Below are positions 53,012 through 62,927 of a DNA stretch of 64,000 nucleotides, piece by piece. The translations under genes were made by a program, and so were the position numbers. This stretch comes from SIG78 sp036677805. GTDB taxonomy: Bacteria > Verrucomicrobiota > Lentisphaeria > Victivallales > Victivallaceae. Below the pieces are notes generated by a model that saw nothing but the letters and a program-made list of their open reading frames with translations, was not told the DNA's origin and searched no databases. The stretch spans positions 14,150 through 78,149 of the forward strand of contig JAVBVS010000014.1 of the NCBI GenBank assembly GCA_036677805.1. Reading direction: 5' to 3'. Positions within the stretch are counted from its first letter, which is position 1; the number at the start of each line of letters is the position of its first letter.

Positions 53012-53359
53012 ATGGTATTGGATGGAATTCTGTTGGCAGCGGGCGAAGCGCCCGCACAGAGCGCGCCGAGCATGTGGGGCTTCCTGGTCCCGGTCATGAT
53101 CGTGCTGGTGGTGATGACCTTCATTTCGGGGCGGAGCCAGAAAAAACAGCGGGAAAAGCAGCGGAAAATGTTCGAGGCGATCGTGAAGGGCTCGAAGGTG
53201 CGCACCATCGGCGGCTTCACCGCCAAGGTGGTCGAAGTCCGCGATGAGAGCCTCTTGATCGAACTGACCGACAAGATGCCGCCGGTCGAACTGCTCAAGA
53301 GCGCGGTGGCCACGGTGCTGGACGAAAACAACGCGCCGACGGATGCGGCGAAAAAATAA
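53012..53359 (+). CDS. yajC: preprotein translocase subunit YajC
   Basis: 115 residues. One membrane helix (residues 22-42, WGFLVPVMIVLVVMTFISG), then the YajC stretch QKKQREKQRKMFEAIVKGSK and VRTIGGFTAKVVEVRDESL, the latter matching the GDxVxTxGGxxGxV beta region. YajC joins SecDF in the accessory translocon. secDF follows after an intrinsic terminator. Confidence 0.93.
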   Translation: MVLDGILLAAGEAPAQSAPSMWGFLVPVMIVLVVMTFISGRSQKKQREKQRKMFEAIVKGSKVRTIGGFTAKVVEVRDESLLIELTDKMPPVELLKSAVATVLDENNAPTDAAKK

Positions 53360-53376
53360 GCTACGATGCAACCGAA

Positions 53377-53408
53377 ACCGCCGGAAAACATTTTTCCGGC
53401 GGTCTTTT
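53377..53408 (+). terminator. intrinsic terminator between yajC and secDF
   Basis: ACCGCCGGAAAA (53377-53388) and TTTTCCGGCGGT (53392-53403) form a perfect 12-base stem with a 3-base loop, followed by CTTTTC. It lies 17 bases after yajC and 20 before secDF, so secDF expression may depend on partial read-through. Confidence 0.78.
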
Positions 53409-53427
53409 CAGCTGATGGAGATCATTC

Positions 53428-56028
53428 ATGGCGGCAAATGACAAACGACCGGTTCTGTTGAGAACGATGATTGCGCTGATTGTAATCGGAGTTTTCGCCT
53501 ATTCGACCTATCCTCTGCAGGAAAAAGACTTTTATGAAACCTTCCTGACGACGCTGAAGGAAGCCGGCAATCCGGCGGCGCAGAAGCTGGTGGAAAACGC
53601 CAGGACGCGGCAGACCCGGGACCCGGAGCTTTTCGCCTCCAATGCGTTGCTGGCCGCGGCCAATGACGACGGCGTGCTGCTGACCGATCTGCTGAATATC
53701 CCCAAAGCCGATGACAACCGCGATGCCATCAGCGCGCTGCGCAAGAAAGGCAGCGCCTCGATCCGGCGCGGAATCGACCTCAACGGCGGGGTGGAGTTCA
53801 TGATGGAACTGGTTCCCGACCAGGATTTCCTTGAGCGGGCGGCGGCGTCCGGCAAGGAAAGCGAAGCCGAAGCCGGAGAGCGGATGGGCAAGGAGTTCAA
53901 CCGCTACCGCGACCTCGCCATCGAAGTGCTGCGCAAACGGCTGGAAAGCCACCGGATTTTCGAATCGGAAATCTCACCCGCCGGGGGCCGCTTCATTTCC
54001 CTGAAGGCGCCGATCACTTCCAAGGATGAAAAATCGCAGCTTAAGGACCTGCTCAGCATGAGTGCCAAGCTGCATTTCCGGCTGGTCCATCCGGACAGCG
54101 CCGCGCTGGTGGAGCAAATGCAGCGCGACCCCAGGAATTTCGTGCCTCCGGTCGGTTATGAACTGATGGAAATCAGTGAATTCCAGCCTGGACAGAAAGC
54201 CAAAGTACAACGTTATTTCGTGGAAAAACGCTGGCAGATGGACGGCAAGGGCATCGTCGACGCCCGCGCGGTGCGCGACGAATTCAATCGGCGTAAAATC
54301 GTTTTCCGATTCGATTCCGCAGGCTCCAAGGCGTTCGCCAACGTAACCACCAAATACAAGGGCCGCCAGCTTGCAGTCGTGCTTGACGGGAAATTGTATA
54401 CCGCGCCGACCATCCAGACCGAAATTCTCTCCGGCTCCGGAGAGATCACCGGCCAATTTTCCGATGAAGAGGTCAACAACATCGCCAATGCGCTGGTCAG
54501 CGGCAGTTTTCCGTTCATGATCCGGGTCGATTCGGTCTATGACGTCGATCCGACGCTGGGCGCGGACAACGTGGCCAACGGAGTGCGGGCGGGAATTTAC
54601 GCCATGATCGCGGTGGTAGTGTTCATGGTGGGCTATTATCTGGTGGCGGGGATCGTCGCGGTGGCGGCGCTGGCGCTCAACGTCATTCTGGTGCTGGGCG
54701 CGCTGGCCGCTTTCGACGCCACGCTGACGCTGCCGGGGATCGCGGGGATCATTCTGACCATCGGGATGGCGGTGGACGCCAACGTGCTGATTTTCGAGCG
54801 CATCCGGGAAGAATCGGCGGCGGGCAAAAATATCCAGACGGCGGTGGATGCTGGCTATGCCAAAGCGCTGAGTGCAGTCATCGACGCCAACTTGACCACC
54901 TTGTTCACCGGGATGATCCTCTATTGGGCCGGGACCGGCGCGGTCAAGGGTTTCGCGGTCACGCTGAGTATCGGGATCATCACCAGTCTGTTCACAGCGC
55001 TGTTCGTGACCCGGCTGATTTTCGACTATCTGCTGCGCTTCGGACTCAAGAAGCTGCCGATGCTGATGATGTTGAAAAATCCGCGCCTCAACTTCCTCGG
55101 CTACCGCAACGTGGCCTTTCTGGTGTCGGGCGCGCTGATCGTCGGCAGCCTGGTCGTGATAGGAATGAAGGGGAAAGACATGTTCGGCGTCGACCTGGTC
55201 GGCGGTACCGTGGTGGTCTACAACTACCGGGAAGCCGCGCCGCAGCAGGGCATCATCGATGCCTTGAACAAAGCCGGGTTCACCAATCCGCGCATCGCCT
55301 ACAAAGTCAGCGCGGCGGCAGCCGACAATCACAAACTCGAAGTCATGGTCCGCAACTCCGGGGAAATCGGCGACGCGCACCGGACGCCGGGCGCACAGAT
55401 TCAGGAACTCCTGAACCAGGCTTACCCGCAGCTGCGGCTCTCCGGAGGGCAGGAGACCTCGGTCGGCGGCCTGGTCGGAGCGGAATTCAGCAAATCGGCC
55501 ATCCTGGCGCTGATCGCCAGCATGATCGGCATGATCGTCTATATTTCATTGCGCTATGAATTCGCCTATGCCATGGCGGGGATTATCGCGCTGATTCACG
55601 ACGTGATCATCGCAACCGGAATCTTCCTGCTGCTCGACCGCCAGATTTCGCTGGCGGTGATCGCGGCGATCCTGACCACGATCGGGTATTCCATCAACGA
55701 TACGATCGTGGTCTTCGACCGCATCCGCGAAGATTTGCGCGCCAAGAGCGGGGACAGCTACCAGACCATCATCAACCGCAGCATCAACCAGACTTTGAAC
55801 CGGACGCTGCTGACTTCGCTGACGACGCTGCTGGTGATCGTGGTGCTGATGATCTTCGGCGGCATCGCCATCAACGATTTCGTGTTGTTGATGTTCCTCG
55901 GCGTGGTGATCGGAACCTATTCGTCGATCTTCATCGCCAGCCCGATCGTGGCGCTGTGGCACCGGAAGATCGTCGGAATCAAGGAAACCGATACCAATTT
56001 CGACGAATCCAAAGTCGTGGAAGCCTGA
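53428..56028 (+). CDS. secDF: protein translocase subunit SecDF (fusion)
   Basis: 866 residues: SecD joined to SecF. N-terminal helix (residues 10-27), a roughly 85-residue lead, then GIDLNGGVEFMMEL (SecD motif D1). The periplasmic P1 head spans residues 150-390, with VLDGKLYTAPTIQTEILSGS. The SecD membrane part has IILTIGMAVDANVLIFERIR (D5/D6) and SAVIDANLTTLFTGM. SecF begins near 545 (NFLGYRNVAFLVSG, FGVDLVGGTVVVYN) and ends with TIGYSINDTIVVFDRIREDL and RTLLTSLTTLLVIVVLM. It uses the proton-motive force to pull preproteins out. Confidence 0.96.
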   Translation: MAANDKRPVLLRTMIALIVIGVFAYSTYPLQEKDFYETFLTTLKEAGNPAAQKLVENARTRQTRDPELFASNALLAAANDDGVLLTDLLNIPKADDNRDAISALRKKGSASIRRGIDLNGGVEFMMELVPDQDFLERAAASGKESEAEAGERMGKEFNRYRDLAIEVLRKRLESHRIFESEISPAGGRFISLKAPITSKDEKSQLKDLLSMSAKLHFRLVHPDSAALVEQMQRDPRNFVPPVGYELMEISEFQPGQKAKVQRYFVEKRWQMDGKGIVDARAVRDEFNRRKIVFRFDSAGSKAFANVTTKYKGRQLAVVLDGKLYTAPTIQTEILSGSGEITGQFSDEEVNNIANALVSGSFPFMIRVDSVYDVDPTLGADNVANGVRAGIYAMIAVVVFMVGYYLVAGIVAVAALALNVILVLGALAAFDATLTLPGIAGIILTIGMAVDANVLIFERIREESAAGKNIQTAVDAGYAKALSAVIDANLTTLFTGMILYWAGTGAVKGFAVTLSIGIITSLFTALFVTRLIFDYLLRFGLKKLPMLMMLKNPRLNFLGYRNVAFLVSGALIVGSLVVIGMKGKDMFGVDLVGGTVVVYNYREAAPQQGIIDALNKAGFTNPRIAYKVSAAAADNHKLEVMVRNSGEIGDAHRTPGAQIQELLNQAYPQLRLSGGQETSVGGLVGAEFSKSAILALIASMIGMIVYISLRYEFAYAMAGIIALIHDVIIATGIFLLLDRQISLAVIAAILTTIGYSINDTIVVFDRIREDLRAKSGDSYQTIINRSINQTLNRTLLTSLTTLLVIVVLMIFGGIAINDFVLLMFLGVVIGTYSSIFIASPIVALWHRKIVGIKETDTNFDESKVVEA

Positions 56029-56060
56029 GCGCATTCCAGTTTGATGCGCTTCCGATAAAA

Positions 56061-56093
56061 AATCCCGGCATGAAACCATGCCGGGATTTTTTT
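56061..56093. terminator. bidirectional intrinsic terminator
   Basis: AATCCCGGCATG-AAAC-CATGCCGGGATT (56061-56088) with T-run TTTTTTT on the plus strand and AAAAAA on the other side (T-run on minus), so it serves both secDF and the convergent kinase gene. Confidence 0.92.
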
Positions 56094-56116
56094 ATGGCCG
56101 TTCGTCGGGCCGCAAA

Positions 56117-59100
56117 TCAATCGAGCACGCCGCAATTGCCGCCGTCACGAAGCGCGCCGCAACGCAACTCCGAGAACAGATGCTCCAGCTTGGACAAGGT
56201 GACCGGTTTGAGCACGATACCGTTGAATTGCCTCAGATCGAATGTCTTGCCGCTTTCCACATCGGCGGTCACCGCGATGAGCGGCAACCCGGCCCAAGCC
56301 GGATTCGCCCGAATCACTCCGGCCAGATCGGCGCCGCTCATTTCGGGCATCCAAAGATCGGTCATGACCAGATCGAACGTCTCTTTTTCCAGCAGAGCCA
56401 GCGCCTCTTGGCCGCTCTCCGCGGGGACGGCCGCCACATTGAGCCGGGCGAGCATGGCGCAGAGCACCCTGAGGTTGATGGAAACATCGTCCACCGCCAG
56501 CACCCGCAACGGGCTGGCAACCGCGGCGGATTCAGGCGGAGCCGCGGTTGAAGATGGCGCCAGTTCCACCCGGTCCAGAATCACGGTGAAGGTCGATCCC
56601 CGGCCCGGGGCGCTGTCCAGGCCGATCCGTCCTCCCATCTGCGCCACCAGCCGCCGGACCAGCGCCAGGCCGAGGCCGGCGCCGCGGCGCGAACTGCCGT
56701 GAATGTCCTGAAGCCGGCCGAAAGCCCGGAACAACCGCTTCTGCTCTTCCAGCGGAATACCGCAACCGGTATCGGACACCTTCAGCGTCAGCCGGACAGC
56801 GGGTTCATCCGGCAATGACTCGCAGCTCAGGTTCAACCCCACCGTCCCCTGCGCCGTGAAACGCACCGCATTGCCGACCAGATGGAGCAGAATCTGGCGC
56901 AACCGGGCCCCGTCCAGCAGCAGCATCGGCATCGCCTCCGGAAGTTCCAGCCGAAACTCCAGATGTCCCGCTTCGGCTTGCGGACGCATCGCCGCGGCCA
57001 CCTCGTGCGCGATTGCGCCGGGGTCGACCGAGGCCCGGCTCAAGACCATTCGCCCGGATTCCAGGCGCGCCAGATCCAGCAGGTCGTTCAACAGCTGTTG
57101 GAGCGTCTGACCGGCGTCCTGAAGCGCCCTCAGATACTCTTCCCGGACCGCCGCGGAAACATCCGGCTGGCGCAACAATTCGCTCAGGCCGATCATGCTG
57201 TTCAGCGGCGTCCGGATTTCATGGTTCATCGAAGCCAGGAACGCACTCCGGTTGTGTTCCGCTTCGCGCAGACGCCGCAACGTAGCGGCCTGTTCGTCGC
57301 GGCAATGCACCAGTGCCGTCACGTCATCGGCGCTCTGAACCGCCATCGGCGGTGCCGCATCGCCGAACGCCAGGGGCTGAGCCGAAATCCGGACCACCCG
57401 TTCACGCCCCCGCACCTCTTCGGAAACGTTGCGCCGTTCCCGCGCCGCCCGAACCGCGGGGGCCGACAACGCCTGTTCCGGAATATCCGCCGCCAGCTCC
57501 CGCGCCGCCGCATTGGCCCGCACCACAACCCCGTGGCTGTCGAAAATCCAGAGCGGTACAACGATCTGTCCGAACAACGCCGGAATATCCGCCGCCAGAC
57601 CGCCGTCCGGAGTCCGGCAATTGCCGCAGAGCCGGCCCAATGCCAGAATCCGCCCGAACAGCCGCAGCAACTGCCATTCTTCTTCTCCGGGACGCCAGAG
57701 TTCATCCTCCCAGCCCAGCCCCAGAATGCCCTGAACCCCGACGACGCCGCCAACCGGAACCGCCGCCAGTCCGGCGCTGCCGGTCAATTTCAGGAAACGG
57801 CGCAGCTCGGAATCGTCGGCGCCCAGCAGCACTTCGTTGCCGCCCGCGCAATCCCGCGGCAGCCGGGCCCACAGCAAGTCGCAGGTTTCAGCCGGAATTT
57901 TTTCCGGCCGGGCGCCTTCCGCCGGCGCCAGCCAGGCGCATTCCGTTCGAATTTGACCGCTGGCGCCATAGCACCCCCAGATGATCCAGCGGCCGCCGAA
58001 TTCCGACAACAGCCGCAACAATAACTGTTCCGTGCCATCCGACCAGTCGCCGCCACGGAGCAGCCGGTCGCACAGCGCCGTCAGGATGCCGCCGCCACTC
58101 AGCATCTTCTGCGTCCGGGCCTGCCACTGCTTCCCATCGCACTCCCGGACCGATTCGGCCCCGGATTCGGAACAGGTGATTCCCAGCAGTCGACGTCCAT
58201 CGGCAAGATGCAGCGGGAATTTGATCACCCGGAGCAATCTCGGAGAAGCGTCAGGCGTCGCGCCGGGCAGTTCCACCATGAATCCGGCCAGCCGGTCGCT
58301 CCGCATTACCTCGCCATCGGGAAAGATCGCGCCGCCGGCCGCATGGAACGGCAGCTCCTCGGAGCGGCGGCCGATCAAATCCGCCGGGGACAGCCCGGTC
58401 AAACCCGCAAAACGGTGATTGGCCAAAAGCAGCCGGAAATCGTTGTCGGCATCGGCGACCGCCACTCCGAGCGGCAGATGCTCAAGCACGGCAAACCACA
58501 GCTGATGCATGGCGTCGTCACGGTTCCGGCGCTCGACCTCTGCCGTCACGTCGCGAAAGACCAGCACCGCGCCGAGACAATGACCGTCCCGGGCCAGAAT
58601 CGGCGAGGCGCTGCCGGCAATCCGGTATTCCTGCCGGCCGCCGCGCGCGACCAGCCGGGTGCCGGGTGCGAGTTCCATCCGCTTCATGGTTCGGAACACA
58701 GTGGCCACCGGCGATTCAACGGCTTGTCCGAACGCATCGGTTACGGAGAACACAATGGCGCCCTGAAGCCCCCGCGCCTCGACCATTTCCCATCCGGTCA
58801 GCCTCGAGGCTTCGACGTTGAGCATGGTCACTCCGCCTCCGGTGTCGGCCACCATCACCGCTTCGCCGATCGATGCGAAAACACATTCCAGCCGCTCCGT
58901 CATGGCCGCGGCCGCCTGCCGCGACATCTGCAACTCCGTCGTATTCTGCGATACCCAGATGGCCGTCTCGCGATGATAGAGCTGGCGCGGCAAGCGGGAG
59001 ATGGTCGCCGTCCGGCGTTCGCCGTGAAAATCGAAATCCAACGTTATCGGACGGCCGCCGGAAAGTACGCCGCGGACCTTTTCCAGCACATGGTCGCCCT

Positions 59101-60385
59101 GAATCCCGATCAGCTGCCGGACATGGCGGAAGTCGCGCAATTCGTCCGGAACATTGTTCTTGTCGCCCAGTTCATAGCTCAGAATATTGCCGTCCCAGTC
59201 GACGACGAAGAAGCGCAGCGGCAAATGCCGATACAGTATCGCGCGCCGCTGAAGTTCGCGCCGCCGGCGCCACAACAGCACCGCCAGTGCGGTCAGCCCG
59301 GACAAGATCAGTACCGCGCCCGCGCCTCCCCACCAGATTTCCCGGCGATAAGTTTCATAAAAATCGAACGGCCGCCCGACAAACACCGTTCCCGGCGGAA
59401 AATCGACGCGTTTCAGCCGATAGAAATCCAGCATCTTCCAGTTGATCAGCGTTTCCTCCGGAACCCGGACGTACGGAATGGCGGCCGCGGCCTCGCCGCG
59501 AACGACCTTGAGCACCAGTTCCGCCGTTTCCATCCCGACGAGTTCGCCGCGCGACACCACGCCGCCCAGCACCCCGAAACGCACCAGCGCATCGTGCATC
59601 ACCAGAATCGGCACTGTGGTCCGGCCGCTGATTTCGGTCAGGATTTTCTGCCGCAGGTCCATGGATTCCAGCTTCGGATCGTACCAGGAATGATAGATGA
59701 TCAGGCTCCCTTTCGGCAGCCGGGCGACAGTGTCAAGCATGGTCTCGTTATCACAGTCCTGTCGGGTCAATACCGTGAGTCTGATCCCGGGGATGACGCT
59801 CAGCGCCTGTTCCAGGTCATCTTTCACCAACCGGCCGGAAATGGCCTGATTGGTCAAAAACAGCACATTCCGGGTGTCGGGAAAAAGTTTCAGCCCGAGC
59901 AGCAGATTTTCACGCGCCCCAGTCGCCTTCAGCACCCCGGTGGTATTGGCATGGCGGGCGCGGATGTCCGGATCGATATGCCCGACGCCGCCGAAGATCA
60001 ATGCGGTTTGCTCCGGAATCTCCGCCGCGATCGCCCCCAGCATATCCAGCGCCGGTCCATTGAACGTCACGATCGCCTGGTATTTTCCGGAACGGATGTC
60101 CGGCAGGAAAGGCGCCAGTCTGGCCGCCAAGGCCTCCGGCCGGTCATCGCGCAGATAATCGAACTCCAGCTGATCGATCTCGAAAAGGTTGCCGGAAGTA
60201 CTGAGCGTGTCGAAAAATCCGGCGGAAAGCTCGAACAGCAGCATGTGCTCGGGATTGTACGAATAAACCAGCAACAGCCGCCGGGTATCCGCTCTGTCCG
60301 GAGCGTTTTCAGCTCCGGCCCGCCCCGGGAACATGATCTGGCAGAAAAGAAGCGCCGCCCCGAAAATCCCGAATACTCTTCTCAT
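56117..60385 (-). CDS. hybrid sensor histidine kinase with periplasmic ABC-type binding domain, PAS/GAF modules and receiver
   Basis: 1422 residues. Signal peptide (1-25); a periplasmic ABC-substrate-binding-like domain (about 36-335, e.g. LLLVYSYNPEHMLLFELSAG); one membrane helix (351-371); PAS-like modules (about 378-480, 495-620, 625-740); a GAF-like region (about 762-920); another PAS (935-1030); HisKA with H1055 in ASMNHEIRTPLNSMIG; HATPase_c (N1172 in GNAVRF, D1205 in VSDTGCGIP, GAGLGLALVRRL); and a C-terminal receiver with D1343 in VMTDLWMPEMSG and K1393. All phospho-transfer residues are present. The ligand is unknown; no output regulator lies next to it. Confidence 0.92.
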   Translation of the reverse strand: MRRVFGIFGAALLFCQIMFPGRAGAENAPDRADTRRLLLVYSYNPEHMLLFELSAGFFDTLSTSGNLFEIDQLEFDYLRDDRPEALAARLAPFLPDIRSGKYQAIVTFNGPALDMLGAIAAEIPEQTALIFGGVGHIDPDIRARHANTTGVLKATGARENLLLGLKLFPDTRNVLFLTNQAISGRLVKDDLEQALSVIPGIRLTVLTRQDCDNETMLDTVARLPKGSLIIYHSWYDPKLESMDLRQKILTEISGRTTVPILVMHDALVRFGVLGGVVSRGELVGMETAELVLKVVRGEAAAAIPYVRVPEETLINWKMLDFYRLKRVDFPPGTVFVGRPFDFYETYRREIWWGGAGAVLILSGLTALAVLLWRRRRELQRRAILYRHLPLRFFVVDWDGNILSYELGDKNNVPDELRDFRHVRQLIGIQGDHVLEKVRGVLSGGRPITLDFDFHGERRTATISRLPRQLYHRETAIWVSQNTTELQMSRQAAAAMTERLECVFASIGEAVMVADTGGGVTMLNVEASRLTGWEMVEARGLQGAIVFSVTDAFGQAVESPVATVFRTMKRMELAPGTRLVARGGRQEYRIAGSASPILARDGHCLGAVLVFRDVTAEVERRNRDDAMHQLWFAVLEHLPLGVAVADADNDFRLLLANHRFAGLTGLSPADLIGRRSEELPFHAAGGAIFPDGEVMRSDRLAGFMVELPGATPDASPRLLRVIKFPLHLADGRRLLGITCSESGAESVRECDGKQWQARTQKMLSGGGILTALCDRLLRGGDWSDGTEQLLLRLLSEFGGRWIIWGCYGASGQIRTECAWLAPAEGARPEKIPAETCDLLWARLPRDCAGGNEVLLGADDSELRRFLKLTGSAGLAAVPVGGVVGVQGILGLGWEDELWRPGEEEWQLLRLFGRILALGRLCGNCRTPDGGLAADIPALFGQIVVPLWIFDSHGVVVRANAAARELAADIPEQALSAPAVRAARERRNVSEEVRGRERVVRISAQPLAFGDAAPPMAVQSADDVTALVHCRDEQAATLRRLREAEHNRSAFLASMNHEIRTPLNSMIGLSELLRQPDVSAAVREEYLRALQDAGQTLQQLLNDLLDLARLESGRMVLSRASVDPGAIAHEVAAAMRPQAEAGHLEFRLELPEAMPMLLLDGARLRQILLHLVGNAVRFTAQGTVGLNLSCESLPDEPAVRLTLKVSDTGCGIPLEEQKRLFRAFGRLQDIHGSSRRGAGLGLALVRRLVAQMGGRIGLDSAPGRGSTFTVILDRVELAPSSTAAPPESAAVASPLRVLAVDDVSINLRVLCAMLARLNVAAVPAESGQEALALLEKETFDLVMTDLWMPEMSGADLAGVIRANPAWAGLPLIAVTADVESGKTFDLRQFNGIVLKPVTLSKLEHLFSELRCGALRDGGNCGVLD

Positions 60386-60564
60386 CCCCCACCCCTCCCC
60401 CTTTTTTCAGCTGCCGCCCCCGCAGCGCCGACCCCCTTCGTGGGTCCCGTCGATCCGCCGCCGCAGAACGTTCCCCCGCTCCCGCAACAGCAACAACTCC
60501 CGGACTGAACGCGCCGGTCTTTTTCATCCCCGGCAGCCCGGCGGCGCCGCGTTCCGCCGCAATC

Positions 60565-62901
60565 TCACTTATCCCAGCGAATCAATCCGGCGCCCGCAAT
60601 CGGCCGACAGCGCAGCAGGCGCGCTTCACGACCGGACGGCCGATAATAAGCACACTCCAGCTTTTCCATCAGCGCCCCGATCATATCGTTGTGCACCATT
60701 ACCATCATGCAGCCGCCCAGACCGGCGCCGGCCAGTTGTGCGCCCGCCACTCCGGGGACGCCCCGGGCCAGGTCCACCATCCGGTCGATCTCCGGCAGAC
60801 TGCACCGGTAGCTGCCGGGCTGTTCATGAAGACCGGCAAATCGTTCGCCGCGTTCCAGCGCCGCTTCCAGCGCCGTCAGCGCCGCGTCACCGGAATCATA
60901 TCGGTACGGCTGCGGATTTTCTCCCGCCGCATCAAAACGCACCACCCGGTCGCCGTCATGCGAAACGTTCATCAGATGGCCCACCGCCTTCATGTCGCCG
61001 GCGCGCAGCCATTCCACATAAACCGAGGACCGCGCACATTCGGCCAATCCGTAAAGCACCACGCCGCGGATCGGATAAAGCCCGTCCGCCGGTTCGGCAT
61101 GATTGCTCCAGTAAACGCCCAGATCCGTCTCCGGCAGCAGCGCAGCCAGCTCCGCCCGCGTGGCCTGTTCCGGCAAGACTTTCAGCATACGATAGATCCA
61201 GCTTCCCGGAACGCCCAGGGTCCGGGCATTGAAATCGCGCAGATGCTGAAGCACCCCCTGATATTGAGGATAGGCCCGGCGCAACAGCGCCAATCCGATC
61301 CGATAACAGCTTACCCGATGATTGAATTGATCCTTGGCGTTGCTCGACTTGCGCGCCTTGATGCCGGAATCGCCGACAATCAGGGCGTAGTCCGACGGAA
61401 AATCCACCAGTTCCTCGACTCTGAAATCAAAAAATCCGACTTTCACCACCTTGTTGCACTGACCGAGCTTGACCGCGGCATGATCGGCCGCCCCGCCCCG
61501 GGTCCCGACAAACCATTCGCCTTCGCCGCACAGCGTCACCAGCTTGTCCGGCATCAGATCCAGCCGGTTGGCGCTGACCACCGCTTCGGCGGCGCCGACC
61601 ACGAGCGTCGAGGAGGAACTCAAGCCCGCCGCCATCGGGACATTGCCGGCGACATAAATATCCATGCCTTTGAGTTTGCGGTTGAAGAAATGCTTCTGAA
61701 AACGGAGAAATACCGCCTTGACATAATCCGCCCAGCCGACGCCGTACTGTTTGAGCAGCCGGGCCAGCTTGGCGCTGCCGACCAGCGTCTGCCAGTCATC
61801 CCAGGGCAAGTCACGGACCAGCTCGCCAACCGCAAATTCCGTGGCGGGAAATTCCGGATCGACATTCTTCAGCCGGACCAGATCGTCGTGGCGCAGATGC
61901 ACCGCCATCAAAGTTTCGTAGCCGATGGTCATCAAGTTGCAATTGCCGCCCTGATGATCGACATGCCGTCCCATCACATTGACCCGGCCCGGCGAACGCA
62001 CCACCGCCACCGGCGCTTCCGCGCCCAGATCGGCTTCCGCCATTTCCAGCAGTTGGACCAACGCCGCCGCCTCCCGGCGGGCCAGTTCGCGATCGTCGCC
62101 ATACAGAGCAAGAAACATCGCGTCAAACGTATCGTCCGCAACCGCACCGCCCGCCGCAATCCACCGCAGGTGGTTCAGCCACCGGCCGATCGGGCGATAC
62201 TCCTCCGGCGCCACGTCATGATCGGACTTCCCGGCGTTGCGCCGCAGCAGTTCCGCCACTTCGAGAAATTCCGCCGGATTGGTAAAACCGAGCACCTTGC
62301 CCGGATCGGTCACCGTCAACACCGCGTGTGCTTTCGGGCTGCCGGCACACAACCGCTCAACCAGATCGGACAACCGCAGCTCGCCGGAACCGTCATCGGC
62401 GCTGCTCAACGCCTGCCATCCCGCCCGGAAATCCGTCGCCCGGCCAAAGTAAATCGACGTCGGCCGAACCGCGCCATCCGCCGGACGCAGCACCACTTCC
62501 GCCACTTTCGCTTCGGGCGACGCTTCGTAAAGCGTCCGCAATCCGGCAATCACCTCCGGCGCCAGAATCCGGTGGCCGGGCAGCACCAGCAGCAACGCAT
62601 CCTCGGCCGCCGGCAGCGCGGCCAGCGCACTGCCCAGCGCTTCCGCCGTGCCGCGCTGCCCGGACTGGCAGGCGTAGAGCACATTGCGGAAACGCGGCGA
62701 AACACATTCGATCACCTTATCCGCCGAGGCACCGATCACCACCAGGTGCTGGCGGATGCCGCCGGCTTCACAGGCGTCGAGCACCCGGCAGATCACCGGC
62801 ACATTGACCAGTTCCAGACAGACTTTGTTGGTATGCTGCGAACCCATACGGGTGCTGAGGCCGCCGGCAAGCACGACAGAATAAACGATTTTTTCCGACA
62901 T
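60565..62901 (-). CDS. bifunctional sugar nucleotidyltransferase / GHMP (galactokinase-like) kinase
   Basis: 778 residues. Residues 1-230 form a GlmU/NTP-transferase-like domain: SVVLAGGLSTRMG with K26 and SGQRGTAEALG, but the metal-binding Asp that normally follows a beta strand (as in LYGDVPL) is His110 in LLVLPGHRIL. Residues about 295-775 form a GHMP kinase of the galactokinase branch: SPGRVNVMGRHVDHQGG, VPMAAGLSSSSTL, D473 in GTRGGAADHAAV, AQLAGAGLGGC. The usual galactokinase Glu of GEHTDY is Arg312 here. The design recalls FKP (kinase plus pyrophosphorylase) but in a smaller form. It could turn a free sugar into an NDP-sugar; sugar not determined. Confidence 0.85.
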   Translation of the reverse strand: MSEKIVYSVVLAGGLSTRMGSQHTNKVCLELVNVPVICRVLDACEAGGIRQHLVVIGASADKVIECVSPRFRNVLYACQSGQRGTAEALGSALAALPAAEDALLLVLPGHRILAPEVIAGLRTLYEASPEAKVAEVVLRPADGAVRPTSIYFGRATDFRAGWQALSSADDGSGELRLSDLVERLCAGSPKAHAVLTVTDPGKVLGFTNPAEFLEVAELLRRNAGKSDHDVAPEEYRPIGRWLNHLRWIAAGGAVADDTFDAMFLALYGDDRELARREAAALVQLLEMAEADLGAEAPVAVVRSPGRVNVMGRHVDHQGGNCNLMTIGYETLMAVHLRHDDLVRLKNVDPEFPATEFAVGELVRDLPWDDWQTLVGSAKLARLLKQYGVGWADYVKAVFLRFQKHFFNRKLKGMDIYVAGNVPMAAGLSSSSTLVVGAAEAVVSANRLDLMPDKLVTLCGEGEWFVGTRGGAADHAAVKLGQCNKVVKVGFFDFRVEELVDFPSDYALIVGDSGIKARKSSNAKDQFNHRVSCYRIGLALLRRAYPQYQGVLQHLRDFNARTLGVPGSWIYRMLKVLPEQATRAELAALLPETDLGVYWSNHAEPADGLYPIRGVVLYGLAECARSSVYVEWLRAGDMKAVGHLMNVSHDGDRVVRFDAAGENPQPYRYDSGDAALTALEAALERGERFAGLHEQPGSYRCSLPEIDRMVDLARGVPGVAGAQLAGAGLGGCMMVMVHNDMIGALMEKLECAYYRPSGREARLLRCRPIAGAGLIRWDK

Positions 62902-62927
62902 GAAACGTTCCGGGAGTTGGGGGCGTT

